Source: Syntrophomonas palmitatica JCM 14374
GTDB lineage: Bacteria > Bacillota > Syntrophomonadia > Syntrophomonadales > Syntrophomonadaceae
Reading direction: 5' to 3'
NCBI RefSeq assembly: GCF_001311885.1
Contig: NZ_BBCE01000002.1
Location: forward strand, 1 to 64,000
DNA length: 64,000 nt
Shown: positions 41,767 through 51,565 of the stretch, in pieces
How positions within the stretch are numbered: the first letter of the stretch is position 1
Layout: each line of letters begins with the position of its first letter
Program-made: the position numbers and the translations under genes
The notes under the pieces: generated by a model
Database searches by the model: none
What the model saw: only the letters and a program-made list of their open reading frames with translations
What the model was told of the DNA's origin: nothing

Positions 41767-42314
41767 TTGAAAAAAAGATTAAAAAGAACCATAAACAAGC
41801 TGTACCCCAAAATTTATGTGAATTCTGTTCTGGACATACCGCTTAATAAGCTTAAAGCAGCAGGTATTAAGGCTTTAATATTTGACCTTGATAACACTAT
41901 TACCGAATGGAACAGTAACGAAATAAGAAGCGATATCAATGATTGGTTTCTTTTAGTCAAAAGCTTGGGATTTAATGCTTGTCTTTTATCGAATAACCAT
42001 GAGCACAGGGTTTTACAGGTGGCTGAGAGCTGGGTATACCGTATGTCTACCGGGCGCAGAAACCACGCCGCGGCGGGTACTTCCGGGCTATGGCTGTTAT
42101 GCAGGCTGAGGCTTCAACTACTGCGGTTATAGGTGATCAAATATTTACCGATGTTTTAGGCGGCAACCGGGCTGGTCTTTATACTATTCTGGTAACACCT
42201 CTTGCTAGGCGGGAATTTATGGGAACCAAAATATCGCGCTCCATGGAGTTTTTTGTCCTGCGCCGCCTTAAAAAGACGAAATTAACTACAGATGAAAACA
42301 GATTTGAACGTTAA
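41767..42314 (+). CDS. yqeG: YqeG-family HAD phosphatase (one frameshift)
   Basis: A HAD-superfamily phosphatase of the YqeG type (about 180 residues). The nucleophile motif is FDLDNTITEW near residue 40, then LLSNNHEHRV. The frame breaks near 42,030 after VAES; an added base restores LGIPYVYRAQKPRRGGYFRA and then VIGDQIFTDVLGGNRAGLYT. TTG 41767 has SD GGGAGGG. YqeG commonly precedes aroE in Firmicutes, as here. In Bacillus it is linked to ribosome assembly genes, but its substrate is not known to me. Confidence 0.85.
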
Positions 42315-42365
42315 TGAATACAGATTTTTTCGGTATGAAGTTAATTTTAAAACTTGGGAGATGTT

Positions 42366-43229
42366 ATGAATATTAATACTGAAACCAGGGTGCTGGGCCT
42401 GCTGGGTAATCCCGTGGAGCACAGCCTGTCGCCATTTCTCCACAACCAGGTCTTCGCTTTACTGGGATTAAATTGTGTCTACCTGCCGTTTAAGGTGGAG
42501 ACGGGAAAGCTGGAAGATGCAGTCAGGGGAATCCGCGGCTTAAATTTGGCCGGGGTCAATGTAACTATACCATATAAAGAAGCGGTCATTCCCTATCTGG
42601 ATGAACTATCCCCTGAAGCATCCGCTTGCGGGGCTGTTAATGTTATAAAAAACTCCGCGGGCGGATTAACCGGTTACAATACTGACGGGATTGGCTTTTT
42701 GGGGGCTCTGCGTCAGGAAAATATCACTGAACATAAGCGTGTACTTTTTATCGGCGCTGGGGGAGCGGCACGGTCACTGGCAGCGACACTGGCAAACAGC
42801 GGGGCGTCACATTTATATTTTTTAGACCCCGATCAAAGACGAGCTGCGGAAGCAGCTGAATGGCTTAAAAAGCAGTACGTTTGCGAAACCGTAACAGATT
42901 TAATGAACGAGGAAAATTTTCGTGCTATGGCTGTTAATGCCGATCTTTTAATAAACTGTTCTCCGGTAGGCATGTATCCGGCTGTTGATGAATCGCCTGT
43001 AGTCAGCCTGGATTCTGTTCCGGACACAGCGGTTCTTTGCGACATCATTTATAATCCGCTCCGCACCAAACTTCTGCAAATGGGACAAGAGAGGGGACTC
43101 AAATGCATTACCGGACTTTCAATGTTTGCTCATCAAGCTGCCTTAACCTTGAAAATACTGCTGGACGCAGACCCTCCTCTTGAGTACATGCAATCTGAGC
43201 TTGTCAAGCGTTTGGAACTTGAAAGCTGA
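42366..43229 (+). CDS. aroE: shikimate dehydrogenase
   Basis: Reduces 3-dehydroshikimate to shikimate with NADPH. The 287-residue protein has GNPVEHSLSPFLHN (substrate serines), NVTIPYKE with the catalytic lysine, NTDGIGFLGAL, the dinucleotide loop FIGAGGAARSLA and NCSPVGMYP. ATG 42366 has GGGAG in front. It begins the shikimate cluster aroE, aroC, aroK, aroB, interrupted only by a pseudopilin gene. Confidence 0.95.
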   Translation: MNINTETRVLGLLGNPVEHSLSPFLHNQVFALLGLNCVYLPFKVETGKLEDAVRGIRGLNLAGVNVTIPYKEAVIPYLDELSPEASACGAVNVIKNSAGGLTGYNTDGIGFLGALRQENITEHKRVLFIGAGGAARSLAATLANSGASHLYFLDPDQRRAAEAAEWLKKQYVCETVTDLMNEENFRAMAVNADLLINCSPVGMYPAVDESPVVSLDSVPDTAVLCDIIYNPLRTKLLQMGQERGLKCITGLSMFAHQAALTLKILLDADPPLEYMQSELVKRLELES

Positions 43230-43321
43230 AGAAGCTGTGTTAAAATAGCCTGTATAAAACATGCTGCACCTCATGTCATATCCCAACCCTGCAGATAAAA
43301 GTCGGGAAAGAGGGAGAAAAT

Positions 43322-43773
43322 GTGACCAGACGAGGATTTACCCTGGTAGAACTTGTAGTGGTCATGAGCCTGGCAGCTCTGGTGTTTCTCATGGCTGCTC
43401 CCGGAGCTGCCCGGGTTTTAGAAAGGGTTAAACTGGAATCGGACGCCCGGCAGATGGCCTGGGTGATAAGACAGGCGCGTCAGGATGCGATACTTAAAAA
43501 TCAGAACCAGTTTATTTTCTTTTACCCTGAATACGATTACTATCGACGAGCCAATGGCAAAACCTATTACTTAAGCAAAGGAATTGAGTTCGAAGGCGGT
43601 ACTAAATTCAGCACCCCCAGAACCTGCTCGTTTAATGGAGCCGGAATCCCTGGCAGTTCCGGCACGGCTATTCTTAGCAACCGTTACGGAGACTGCGTTA
43701 TGTTATTGTTAGTTCAGTTATAGGGCGGATCCGGATTTCAAAGCTGCCGCCTAAAACCTGGACGGATTCTTAA
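43322..43773 (+). CDS. type IV pseudopilin, GspH/FimT-like (one frameshift)
   Basis: The start TRRGFTLVELVVVMSLAALV is a class III signal: cleavage after G and methylated F, with glutamate at +5. The rest is a short pseudopilin globular part with two cysteines. GTG 43322 has SD GAGGGAG. The frame breaks near 43,695 (after NRYGDC); one base added gives RYVIVSSVIGRIRISKLPPK and a stop at 43773, about 150 residues. It would be a minor component initiating pilus assembly with pilA, pilB and pilC nearby. Its place inside the aro cluster is known in related clostridia. Confidence 0.8.
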
Positions 43774-43803
43774 TTGAGTTTTATCAGATTAGGAGGATGA
43801 AGG

Positions 43804-44996
43804 ATGCTCCGATTTAATACTGCGGGCGAGTCGCATGGCAAAGGCCTCATTGGAGTTGTTGAAGGGCTTCCGTCGGGTGTGCCTGTAAGTGAAGATTATA
43901 TCAACCAGCAGCTGGCCCGACGCCAGATGGGCTACGGGCGCGGGGGGCGCATGCAGATAGAAACCGATACGGTTGAAATTATATCCGGGGTGCGTAATGG
44001 TCAGACCCTGGGGACCCCGATAAGCTTCCTGATTCGCAACCAGGATTATGACAACTGGCAGGAAATAATGGCCAGTGGGCAATGTCCCCGCATACAAGAT
44101 CGTACCGTATACCGGCCTCGTCCCGGCCATGCGGATCTGGCCGGAGCCATGAAATATGATCATAAGGATATGCGCAATATTCTGGAAAGAGCCAGTGCCC
44201 GCGAAACCGCAGCCGGGTAGCTGCTGCTGCCTTCTTCCGGCAGTTTTTGCATGTCTTTGATATATATTTCTACAGCCAGGTAGTTTCAATAGCTGACATC
44301 CGGGCTGAGATTGGTGGTATCAACGTTAATAACTGGCAGGAGTATTATGAGCGGCTTGAAGCTTCTCCAGTGCGTTGTATTGATCCCCAGGCTGAAAAAG
44401 AGATGATAAAACGTATTGATAGCGCTCGCAGTGAAGGTGAATCTCTGGGGGGGAGTTTTGAACTGGGGGCCTTGGGAGTTTTGCCAGGGTTAGGGAGCCA
44501 TACCTGTTGGGAAACCAGGCTGGATGCCGCTATTGCTTCGGCTTTAATGAGCATTCCCGCCATTAAAGCGGTAGAAATAGGTGAAGGCATAACTGGTTCA
44601 TGCAAACCTGGCTCCCAGGTCCATGATGAGATCCTTTTTGATGAGCAGAGGGGCATCTGCCGGGAGAGCAATAACGCGGGAGGCATAGAAGGCGGCATCA
44701 GCAACGGCGAAACCATCTGGGCCAGAGCATATATGAAGCCGATCCCAACTTTATATAAACCTTTGCGCAGCGTAAATACTATAGAATGGCGAGTGGAAAA
44801 GGCGGTTGTAGAACGTTCCGATGTCTGCGTAGTACCCGCAGCGGCAGTGGTGGGTGAAGCCATGCTGTCTTTTGTTATCGCCCGGGCTTTTCTGGATAAA
44901 TTCGGCGGTGACAGCATATCAGAGGTAGGAGATGCCGTTGAGCGCTACTGCGAATATTTGAGAAAGGTGTGGAAATGGGAAAAAATATCGTTCTAA
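43804..44996 (+). CDS. aroC: chorismate synthase (one frameshift)
   Basis: Converts EPSP to chorismate with reduced FMN. N-terminal [20 protein letters not shown] and [18 protein letters not shown], followed by [20 protein letters not shown]. The frame breaks near 44,212 after SARETAA; one added base gives [12 protein letters not shown] and the second part with [20 protein letters not shown] and [14 protein letters not shown]. The total is about 396 residues, a typical length. The 3' end overlaps aroK. An intact aroC is expected for prototrophy, so this is almost surely a sequence error. Confidence 0.93.
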
Positions 44997-45493
44997 TAGG
45001 ATTTATGGGCACGGGGAAAAGTTCTGTAGGCTGGAGGCTGGCCCAAAAACTGAAAATGAATTTCCTGGATATGGACCGTGAGATCGAGAGGATTACCGGT
45101 ATGCCTGTAAATGAACTTTTCCGTCGTTACGGGGAAACCCGTTTTCGTTCTGAAGAAAAACTTCTGGCGAACAAACTGGCACAGAGGAATGACCTGGTTA
45201 TAGCTACCGGCGGCGGGGTGGTTTTACAAACAGACAATATGGATGCTCTTAGAAATAACGGTATAATTGTGGGCCTTGAGGCTTCGCCGCAGGAAATACT
45301 GGACCGGGTGCAGCGAAAAAAGGGCAGCCGGCCGCTGATAAAAAAAGATGTGACCCTGGAAGATATTAAGGAATTCCTGGATGCACGTAAGGAATTTTAC
45401 GACTGTGCTGATTTCAAGGTTTATACCGGAAAAAAGGAAATTGAAACAGTTGTGGATGAAATAATTGAATTGCTCAAAGACCGCCTGGACTAA
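44975..45493 (+). CDS. aroK: shikimate kinase
   Basis: Phosphorylates shikimate with ATP. The 172-residue protein has the P-loop GFMGTGKSSVG, the substrate motif DMDREIE and the arginine region FRSEE, then ATGGGVVL. ATG 44975 has SD AGAAAGG and overlaps the end of aroC by 22 bases, so the two are coupled. Confidence 0.95.
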   Translation: MGKNIVLIGFMGTGKSSVGWRLAQKLKMNFLDMDREIERITGMPVNELFRRYGETRFRSEEKLLANKLAQRNDLVIATGGGVVLQTDNMDALRNNGIIVGLEASPQEILDRVQRKKGSRPLIKKDVTLEDIKEFLDARKEFYDCADFKVYTGKKEIETVVDEIIELLKDRLD

Positions 45494-45544
45494 CGATTAT
45501 ATTACGATAAGCCTGTTCCCAATATTATGGAGAGGATAGCAATA

Positions 45545-46636
45545 ATGCGCCAGCTTAGAGTCGAACTGGGTCAACGCAGTTACAATATTCACATACAGGC
45601 CGGGATTCTAAATGAGGTCGGCCTGATGAGCCGTGACTTTACCTCGGTATGTAAAGTAATGCTGGTCAGCAATCCCACTGTTTATAACCTGTATGGCCAA
45701 CAGACTATGGAAGCCTTGCATACGGCGGGTTTTGAACCGGTACTGGCTTTGATGCCGGACGGGGAGGAGTATAAGAACCTGGATGAAGCCGCCCGCGTTT
45801 TGGATACAGCTGTAGAATCCCACCTGGAGCGCAGCAGTCTGATATTTGCCCTGGGTGGCGGAGTAGTTGGCGATTTGGCTGGTTTTGCCGCGGCTATTTT
45901 TCAGAGAGGCATAGACTTTGTTCAGATTCCCACTACACTGCTGGCGCAGGTGGACAGCAGTGTCGGCGGCAAGGTGGCGGTAAATCATGCTTTAGGCAAA
46001 AACTTGCTGGGTGCTTTCCATCAGCCCCGGGCAGTTTTTATTGATCCACAGAGCCTGAACACCCTGGAGGAACGAGATTTTAAGAGCGGCCTGGGAGAAG
46101 CGGTGAAATACGGAATCGTATATGATGCTGATTTCTTCGCTTTTCTGGAGGAAAATGCTGCGAAGATAATAAAGAAAGAAGAAGAATGTATAGAAGAACT
46201 GATTTACCACTCCTGCCGCATAAAAAGTCTTATTGTGGCTGCAGATGAGAAAGAAAACGGACTGCGCATGATACTGAATTTAGGGCATACCTTTGGTCAT
46301 GCTGTCGAAACCCTGGGGGGTTATGGGTTTTATCGTCACGGGGAAGCTGTAGTGATGGGAACTATGGCTGCATCATATTTGGCACTGGAAATGGGGCTTT
46401 TAACGGAAGCCGAACTGCATAGAATAACTGCTCTTTATCATGCTTTAGGGCTAAAAACCGTTTTTCCTTCTCTGCCGAGTGCTGAGGTTTACCAGGCCAT
46501 GTTGGGCGATAAGAAGGTAAAAGCGGAAAAAATAAGACTGGTATTACCGCGCGGAATCGGCAGTTTTTATATTGCTGATGATGTCAACAAAGAACAGGTT
46601 ATTCGGGCCATACAAACCGCGCAAACATTAAAATAG
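45545..46636 (+). CDS. aroB: 3-dehydroquinate synthase
   Basis: Makes 3-dehydroquinate from DAHP with NAD+ and a divalent metal. A 363-residue protein with GGGVVGDLAGFAAAIFQRGI, IPTTLLAQVDSSVGGKVAVN, LGEAVKYG and the metal-binding histidines in LNLGHTFGHAVE and RHGEAVVMG. ATG 45545 follows GGAGAGG; an upstream in-frame ATG at 45527 lacks a good SD. It ends the aro cluster. Confidence 0.95.
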   Translation: MRQLRVELGQRSYNIHIQAGILNEVGLMSRDFTSVCKVMLVSNPTVYNLYGQQTMEALHTAGFEPVLALMPDGEEYKNLDEAARVLDTAVESHLERSSLIFALGGGVVGDLAGFAAAIFQRGIDFVQIPTTLLAQVDSSVGGKVAVNHALGKNLLGAFHQPRAVFIDPQSLNTLEERDFKSGLGEAVKYGIVYDADFFAFLEENAAKIIKKEEECIEELIYHSCRIKSLIVAADEKENGLRMILNLGHTFGHAVETLGGYGFYRHGEAVVMGTMAASYLALEMGLLTEAELHRITALYHALGLKTVFPSLPSAEVYQAMLGDKKVKAEKIRLVLPRGIGSFYIADDVNKEQVIRAIQTAQTLK

Positions 46637-46799
46637 CCACAGATTATTACAGATTTTAAACTGCAGAGTAAGACAAAATTATTATAATTAGATTTGGCGC
46701 ATCTATAGATACTTGAAACTCTTTTCATAAGTGGTTTTGACCTGCGGCCGTGGTGGGTTATTGAGGACCACAATATTACAGAACGGGAGGGCTAAAGAG

Positions 46800-46991
46800 G
46801 TGAATTTAATCGAAGCTTTGCAAACAGCGCTCAAGGATGAAGCGGAAGCCGTGGCAAACTACCGGCAAATGGCCAGTCAGGCCGACGACCCCGAAACCAG
46901 GGTGATGCACGAACAGATTGCCCGGGAAGAAGAAAGCCATTATAAAAGGTTGAGTGAGAGATTAAAGGCCATTAAATTATTTAGCGACTAA
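46800..46991 (+). CDS. small ferritin-like/rubrerythrin-type protein, 63 aa
   Basis: GTG 46800 with SD AAAGAGG just before. The product has the pattern LKDEAEAVANYRQMASQA...HEQIAREEESHYKRL, that is E...Y and E..H pairs as in half of a rubrerythrin four-helix bundle. A dimer could form a di-iron site. The small size means it lacks the rubredoxin part. Possible role in peroxide or iron handling. Confidence 0.6.
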   Translation: MNLIEALQTALKDEAEAVANYRQMASQADDPETRVMHEQIAREEESHYKRLSERLKAIKLFSD

Positions 46992-47015
46992 ATGCATATC
47001 GCTTCATTATTTGCA

Positions 47016-48332
47016 TTAATGAGCGGACGCATGGCTTCCTTTGATCCAGGAGGCCGCAATGATCAGAGCCATAAGACCGGCCAGGGCAATTCCCGCTGTT
47101 ACTAGTTTAGCCAGTACATGTCTTTCCCCATGAAGGTACTCGGCCAGCAGGTGGGTAAGATATACAATGTTGCCGGATAGAATCATAACTACAATAAACT
47201 GAATGGAACTGGGGATAGCTACAAAGGCGGCATGTGCCAGGTGAGACCACAAGGTGTGACTATAATAAGCCAGCACGATAAATTCGATCAATCCGGCCGC
47301 ATATTGGAAAACCAAACTTTGCTTCTGCATTTCAGTGTTCACTTCTAACAGGCCTTTAATTTGTTCCTGAGTTTCCATATTGGTGCGGCTATTCATTATA
47401 TCTATTTTGCTTCGCACCACTTCAATAGCTGCCTGATGGTTTTCCCTGGCTATATTTAAACCTGCCAAGGTATTCTGCAGTTCTTCCAGGCGCTGACGGT
47501 AAACATCCGTAAATTTGTCCCTAATAACCTCATGGTTTTCCATATCAGGATCTGCATAAAGCTGGTGACAAAAGCGCGCAATCAGATTTTGCATGCGTTC
47601 GATACCATCCATTATCAGCCCGCTATCACCGACTATTTTTCCGTAGGCAATAGATAGATTTTGAATTTCATGTTCCAGTTCATTGGTAACAAAGGAGGTA
47701 TTAGTTGTTACCAATTTGGAATGAAGGATTAGGGATAATTGACGTTCCAATTCTGATTTTTCTTGAGTAATAGCCAGGTTCCTGTCCCGCAGCAGCGAAT
47801 CGAGAAAGTGCATTTGCACTAATAACGACTGCAGCAAGGGCAAACGCCTGGTAACAAACGTTAATCCCTTGTTATCCTCTGGTTCCAGGGTATACAGGTA
47901 ATGGGTCTGACCATGCTGCCAGGCGGTTAGACGAGTCAAGGTTTGATCAGCGATATTGATTTTGAATGTATCCTGGCAGTTTAATAAAGCGCAGGCTTTT
48001 TCATAAACCCCTTTCCAGTCACAGGTCAGAGCGATAAGTACAGTAGTGCGGGCCATTATTTTTTCGTCATCAAGACCGGCCTGGTTTTCAAAGGCATTGA
48101 GTCTTGTTAAGCTGTCTGCCCAAAAGGTTTCTTCGGGCAAACTCTTTACAACCAGTATTTTCATTCTGCCGCTGTCGAGAAAAAAATAGCCGGTTGTATC
48201 GGCGGCATTATCATGAGACGCGCTTGATTCCAGGTTAAAAACCAGGTTATCGTCCAAAACCTTTGTATACTGGTTAATAATGTCCTTTTGATCAGCCAGG
48301 AAGTAATAATATCTAAAAACGCAACTTATCAT
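47016..48332 (-). CDS. hypothetical membrane protein with coiled coil, 438 aa
   Basis: From ATG at 48332 (reverse strand; SD GGGGGA), MISCVFRYYYFLADQ. The first 250 residues form a soluble domain, then a long helical stretch (about 280-360) and two or three C-terminal hydrophobic helices (VFQYAAGLIEFIVLAYYSHT; IQFIVVMILSGNIVYLTHLL; LVTAGIALAGLMALIIAASW). So a large N-terminal domain faces the cytoplasm. No family recognised. A long in-frame extension upstream has no start signal. Divergent from pilB. Confidence 0.65.
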   Translation of the reverse strand: MISCVFRYYYFLADQKDIINQYTKVLDDNLVFNLESSASHDNAADTTGYFFLDSGRMKILVVKSLPEETFWADSLTRLNAFENQAGLDDEKIMARTTVLIALTCDWKGVYEKACALLNCQDTFKINIADQTLTRLTAWQHGQTHYLYTLEPEDNKGLTFVTRRLPLLQSLLVQMHFLDSLLRDRNLAITQEKSELERQLSLILHSKLVTTNTSFVTNELEHEIQNLSIAYGKIVGDSGLIMDGIERMQNLIARFCHQLYADPDMENHEVIRDKFTDVYRQRLEELQNTLAGLNIARENHQAAIEVVRSKIDIMNSRTNMETQEQIKGLLEVNTEMQKQSLVFQYAAGLIEFIVLAYYSHTLWSHLAHAAFVAIPSSIQFIVVMILSGNIVYLTHLLAEYLHGERHVLAKLVTAGIALAGLMALIIAASWIKGSHASAH

Positions 48333-48611
48333 CTTAATATTATTCCCCCAAAGATTATTATAGAGATTATAACAGAAAAAATAGGATATTGATTCAATAA
48401 TTAACGGGCGACCGTATTTTGGATAGTATTTAAGACCTAATTTGATAACAAAAACCAACAAATAATAATACTTGCCAAAAAAAGAAATGGTTGTAGGTAT
48501 ATAGGACCAATAGTATAATATTAATACATACCTGAGGTTCATTTTCCAAAAAATTATGCATATATTTACATTGAGTATATATGCAGGATTTCTTCCAGGG
48601 GAGATACTTGT

Positions 48612-50309
48612 ATGGCCATGGATCATAAGATGCTCGGGGAGATTTTAACCGATCTGGGAGTCATAAATCAGGAACAATTGGCCGCCGCTCTCGATGAACA
48701 AAACCAAACCAATGAAAAACTGGGTCAGGTTTTGGTGCGGCGCGGCATATTAACTGAACAACAGCTTTTAGAGACCCTGGAATTTGTGCTGGGCATACCC
48801 CAGGTTCAGATAAGCAAAATTACAATTGACCCTGAAGCTGTAAAATTAGTACCGCCCCAAATAATTAGAACCTATAAAGTTCTTCCGGTATCCCGCCATA
48901 GAAACAGCCTTACCCTGGTCATGGCCGATCCCTTCAACCAGCAGGCCATAGATGATGTACGCATGGCCAGCGGTCTCGATGTTATACCGGTAATAACCAG
49001 TGAAAGGGACCTGGAAATAGCTATTCGGCAATATTTGGCCTTCCGCATGGACCCGGGCATGGAACGCATCTTAAAGGACCTGAACCAGGAAAGCCGCAAC
49101 ATGCAAGCGGCTCGCCGGGATTTGCAGGTAGTTAAGGTCGAAGATGACGCTCCTATAATACGCATGGTAAATTCTATTCTCATTCAGGCTGTACAAGGAA
49201 GAGCCAGCGATATTCATGTCGAGCCCCAGGAGGAAGAAACCAGGATTCGTTTCCGTATAGACGGGGAATTGTATGAAGTACTGACTTTACCGCAAACTTC
49301 AATGGTTGCCGTAGTTTCGCGTCTTAAAATCCAATCCGGCATGGATATAGCGGAAAAACGCGTTCCTCAAGATGGACGTTTCCGAATGATTATAGAAAAC
49401 CGTGAAATAGATTTTCGCGTATCCTCACTGCCCACCAACCACGGTGAAAAGATTGTGCTGCGCATATTAGACCGGGGAACATCACTGGCCCGGGTAGACC
49501 AGCTTGGCCTTTCCCCCGCTAATATGGAAAAACTGATGGCCCTAGCTCACCGACCCCATGGAATGGTAGTTGTGACCGGTCCCACCGGATCAGGCAAAAC
49601 TACTACCCTTTACGCGGTATTAAATGAAATTAATTCTATAGATAAAAACGTTATAACCCTGGAGGATCCCATCGAGTATTCCCTGCCTGGTATAAACCAG
49701 GTGCAGACCAATCCCAAGGCCGGATTAACATTTGCCAGCGGACTACGTTCCATATTACGCCAGGATCCGGATATTATAATGGTCGGCGAGGTAAGAGATG
49801 AAGAAACCGCACGCCTGGCGGTGCAGGCCGCCCTTACCGGACACCTGGTTTTATCCACCCTGCACACTAACAGTGCCGCTGGTACCGTAGCCAGGCTCAG
49901 TGATATAGGCATCGAGAACTTCTTGTTAGCTTCATCACTTTCCGGAGTAGTATCACAGCGATTAGTCAGAAAACTATGTACCAACTGCCGCCAGGTTTAT
50001 CGCCTGGACGAAGAGACGGCTGTGAGAATTGGAATTCCCGAGCAGAGCGGTCAGGAATTCTTCAGGCACAGCGGCTGTAATATCTGCAGGCAGCTGGGTT
50101 ATCAGGGGCGCATGGCCCTGCACGAGATTATCGTGGTGGGACCGGAATTACGCCTGCTGATCAATAGGGGCGAATTGTCGGAAACCATTATTGAACAGAC
50201 AGCCATTGCAGAAGGAATGGTTACGATAAGAGATGATGGCATTGAAAAGGCTAAAAAGGGATTGACCTCACTTGAAGAAGTAATGAAAGTTGTACTGCTG
50301 GGAGGCTAA
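48612..50309 (+). CDS. pilB: type IV pilus assembly ATPase PilB
   Basis: Powers pilin polymerisation. The 565-residue protein has an N-terminal MshEN/T2SSE_N domain (LGEILTDLGVINQEQLAAAL), Walker A GPTGSGKTTTLYAV, the Asp box and Walker B (ILRQDPDIIMVGEVRDEETA), the His box and a four-cysteine zinc motif (CTNC...CNIC). ATG 48612 has GGGGAG. First gene of pilB-pilT-pilC-pilA. Confidence 0.95.
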   Translation: MAMDHKMLGEILTDLGVINQEQLAAALDEQNQTNEKLGQVLVRRGILTEQQLLETLEFVLGIPQVQISKITIDPEAVKLVPPQIIRTYKVLPVSRHRNSLTLVMADPFNQQAIDDVRMASGLDVIPVITSERDLEIAIRQYLAFRMDPGMERILKDLNQESRNMQAARRDLQVVKVEDDAPIIRMVNSILIQAVQGRASDIHVEPQEEETRIRFRIDGELYEVLTLPQTSMVAVVSRLKIQSGMDIAEKRVPQDGRFRMIIENREIDFRVSSLPTNHGEKIVLRILDRGTSLARVDQLGLSPANMEKLMALAHRPHGMVVVTGPTGSGKTTTLYAVLNEINSIDKNVITLEDPIEYSLPGINQVQTNPKAGLTFASGLRSILRQDPDIIMVGEVRDEETARLAVQAALTGHLVLSTLHTNSAAGTVARLSDIGIENFLLASSLSGVVSQRLVRKLCTNCRQVYRLDEETAVRIGIPEQSGQEFFRHSGCNICRQLGYQGRMALHEIIVVGPELRLLINRGELSETIIEQTAIAEGMVTIRDDGIEKAKKGLTSLEEVMKVVLLGG

Positions 50310-50312
50310 AAC

Positions 50313-51356
50313 ATGGGAGTTATTACTGCGGCCGAGATAGTAAAAAAGGGAGTTGAACTGGGAGCGTCAGACATACACCTCACGGTTTTTCGTCCGCCTC
50401 TTTATCGTGTAAACGGTAAAATTGTTCCATCAGATGAAGAACTGCTTACGGCTGAAGATACGCAGAGGCTCTGCGAGGAAATAATTCCCAACGAGAAAGC
50501 CCGCCAGCAGTTGGAAGAAACCGGACAGGCCGATTTTTCCAATTCATTTCCCGGAGTAGGCCGGTTTCGCGTTAATATTTTTATTCAACGCGGTTCATGG
50601 GCGGCAGCTTTACGTCTTATTCCCGTAAATGTGCCCGAACTGGATAAACTGAACCTGCCGCCGGTTGTTTCTGAACTGGCCATGAAGGAATCGGGTTTAA
50701 TCCTGGTAACCGGGGTTACCGGCAGCGGCAAATCTACGACCCTGGCCGCCATGATCAATCTGTTAAATCACACACGCAACGCCAACATCCTTACCCTGGA
50801 AGACCCAATAGAATACCTGCATCGTCATGGCACCTGCATGATAAACCAGAGGGAAATAGGAACTGATACCGAATCCTTCGCGTTAGCTCTGAGGGCTGCT
50901 TTGCGCCAGGACCCTGATGTTATACTCCTGGGGGAAATGCGTGACCTGGAAACCATATCAACCGCCCTTACTGCTGCGGAAACCGGGCATCTGGTTCTGG
51001 CTACATTACATTCAGGAAGTGCGGCTCAGACCGTGGAACGCGTGGTTGATGTATTTCCGCCTCACCAGCAGTCCCAGGTGCGCATTCAGTTAGCCAATTG
51101 TCTGCAGGGCATTATCAGCCAGCAGCTGGTGCCCAAGGCCGATGGTTCAGGCCGCGTGGTGGCAGCCGAAGTGTTGATTGTTACCCCGGCTCTGCGCAAC
51201 CTCATTAGGGAAAATAAAATTCATCAAATATATTCGGCTATTCAAACCGGCAGTTCGGTGGGAATGGTCACCATGGAAAAAACCCTGAAGAGCCTGTACC
51301 AAAGAGGAATCATATCACTGGAAGAAGCCACCAAACGAGCCCATGTGGAATCGTAA
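50313..51356 (+). CDS. pilT: type IV pilus retraction ATPase PilT
   Basis: Powers pilus depolymerisation. A 347-residue protein with GVTGSGKSTTLAAMI (Walker A), LRQDPDVILLGEMRDLETIS (Walker B) and HSGSAAQTVERVVDVFP, plus the typical TGQADFS and GRFRVNIF segments. It starts three bases after pilB (SD GGGAGG). The presence of PilT indicates dynamic pili used for twitching or DNA uptake. Confidence 0.95.
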   Translation: MGVITAAEIVKKGVELGASDIHLTVFRPPLYRVNGKIVPSDEELLTAEDTQRLCEEIIPNEKARQQLEETGQADFSNSFPGVGRFRVNIFIQRGSWAAALRLIPVNVPELDKLNLPPVVSELAMKESGLILVTGVTGSGKSTTLAAMINLLNHTRNANILTLEDPIEYLHRHGTCMINQREIGTDTESFALALRAALRQDPDVILLGEMRDLETISTALTAAETGHLVLATLHSGSAAQTVERVVDVFPPHQQSQVRIQLANCLQGIISQQLVPKADGSGRVVAAEVLIVTPALRNLIRENKIHQIYSAIQTGSSVGMVTMEKTLKSLYQRGIISLEEATKRAHVES

Positions 51357-51565
51357 AACAGCGATATGTCTAGTAATAAAATTGCCAGAGATTAAAACGA
51401 ATTGTAGTATTTGTTGTATTTAATCCCTCATATGTGATTTTTAAGTATGATTTTGTCCTGCGGCCATGTTTGGTTGCACAGATTATCGGTGTTTTTAGCT
51501 GTGGGGTAAGACAAGATCAAAAAAGGCAAACCGATTAATTTATAATTGCGGTGGGGGTGAGTTAG

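Noticed and set aside
48333-48626. N-terminal extension of the 47,016 membrane protein
   Set aside because: The in-frame extension is very A+T-rich, lacks an SD and overlaps the pilB promoter region and start.
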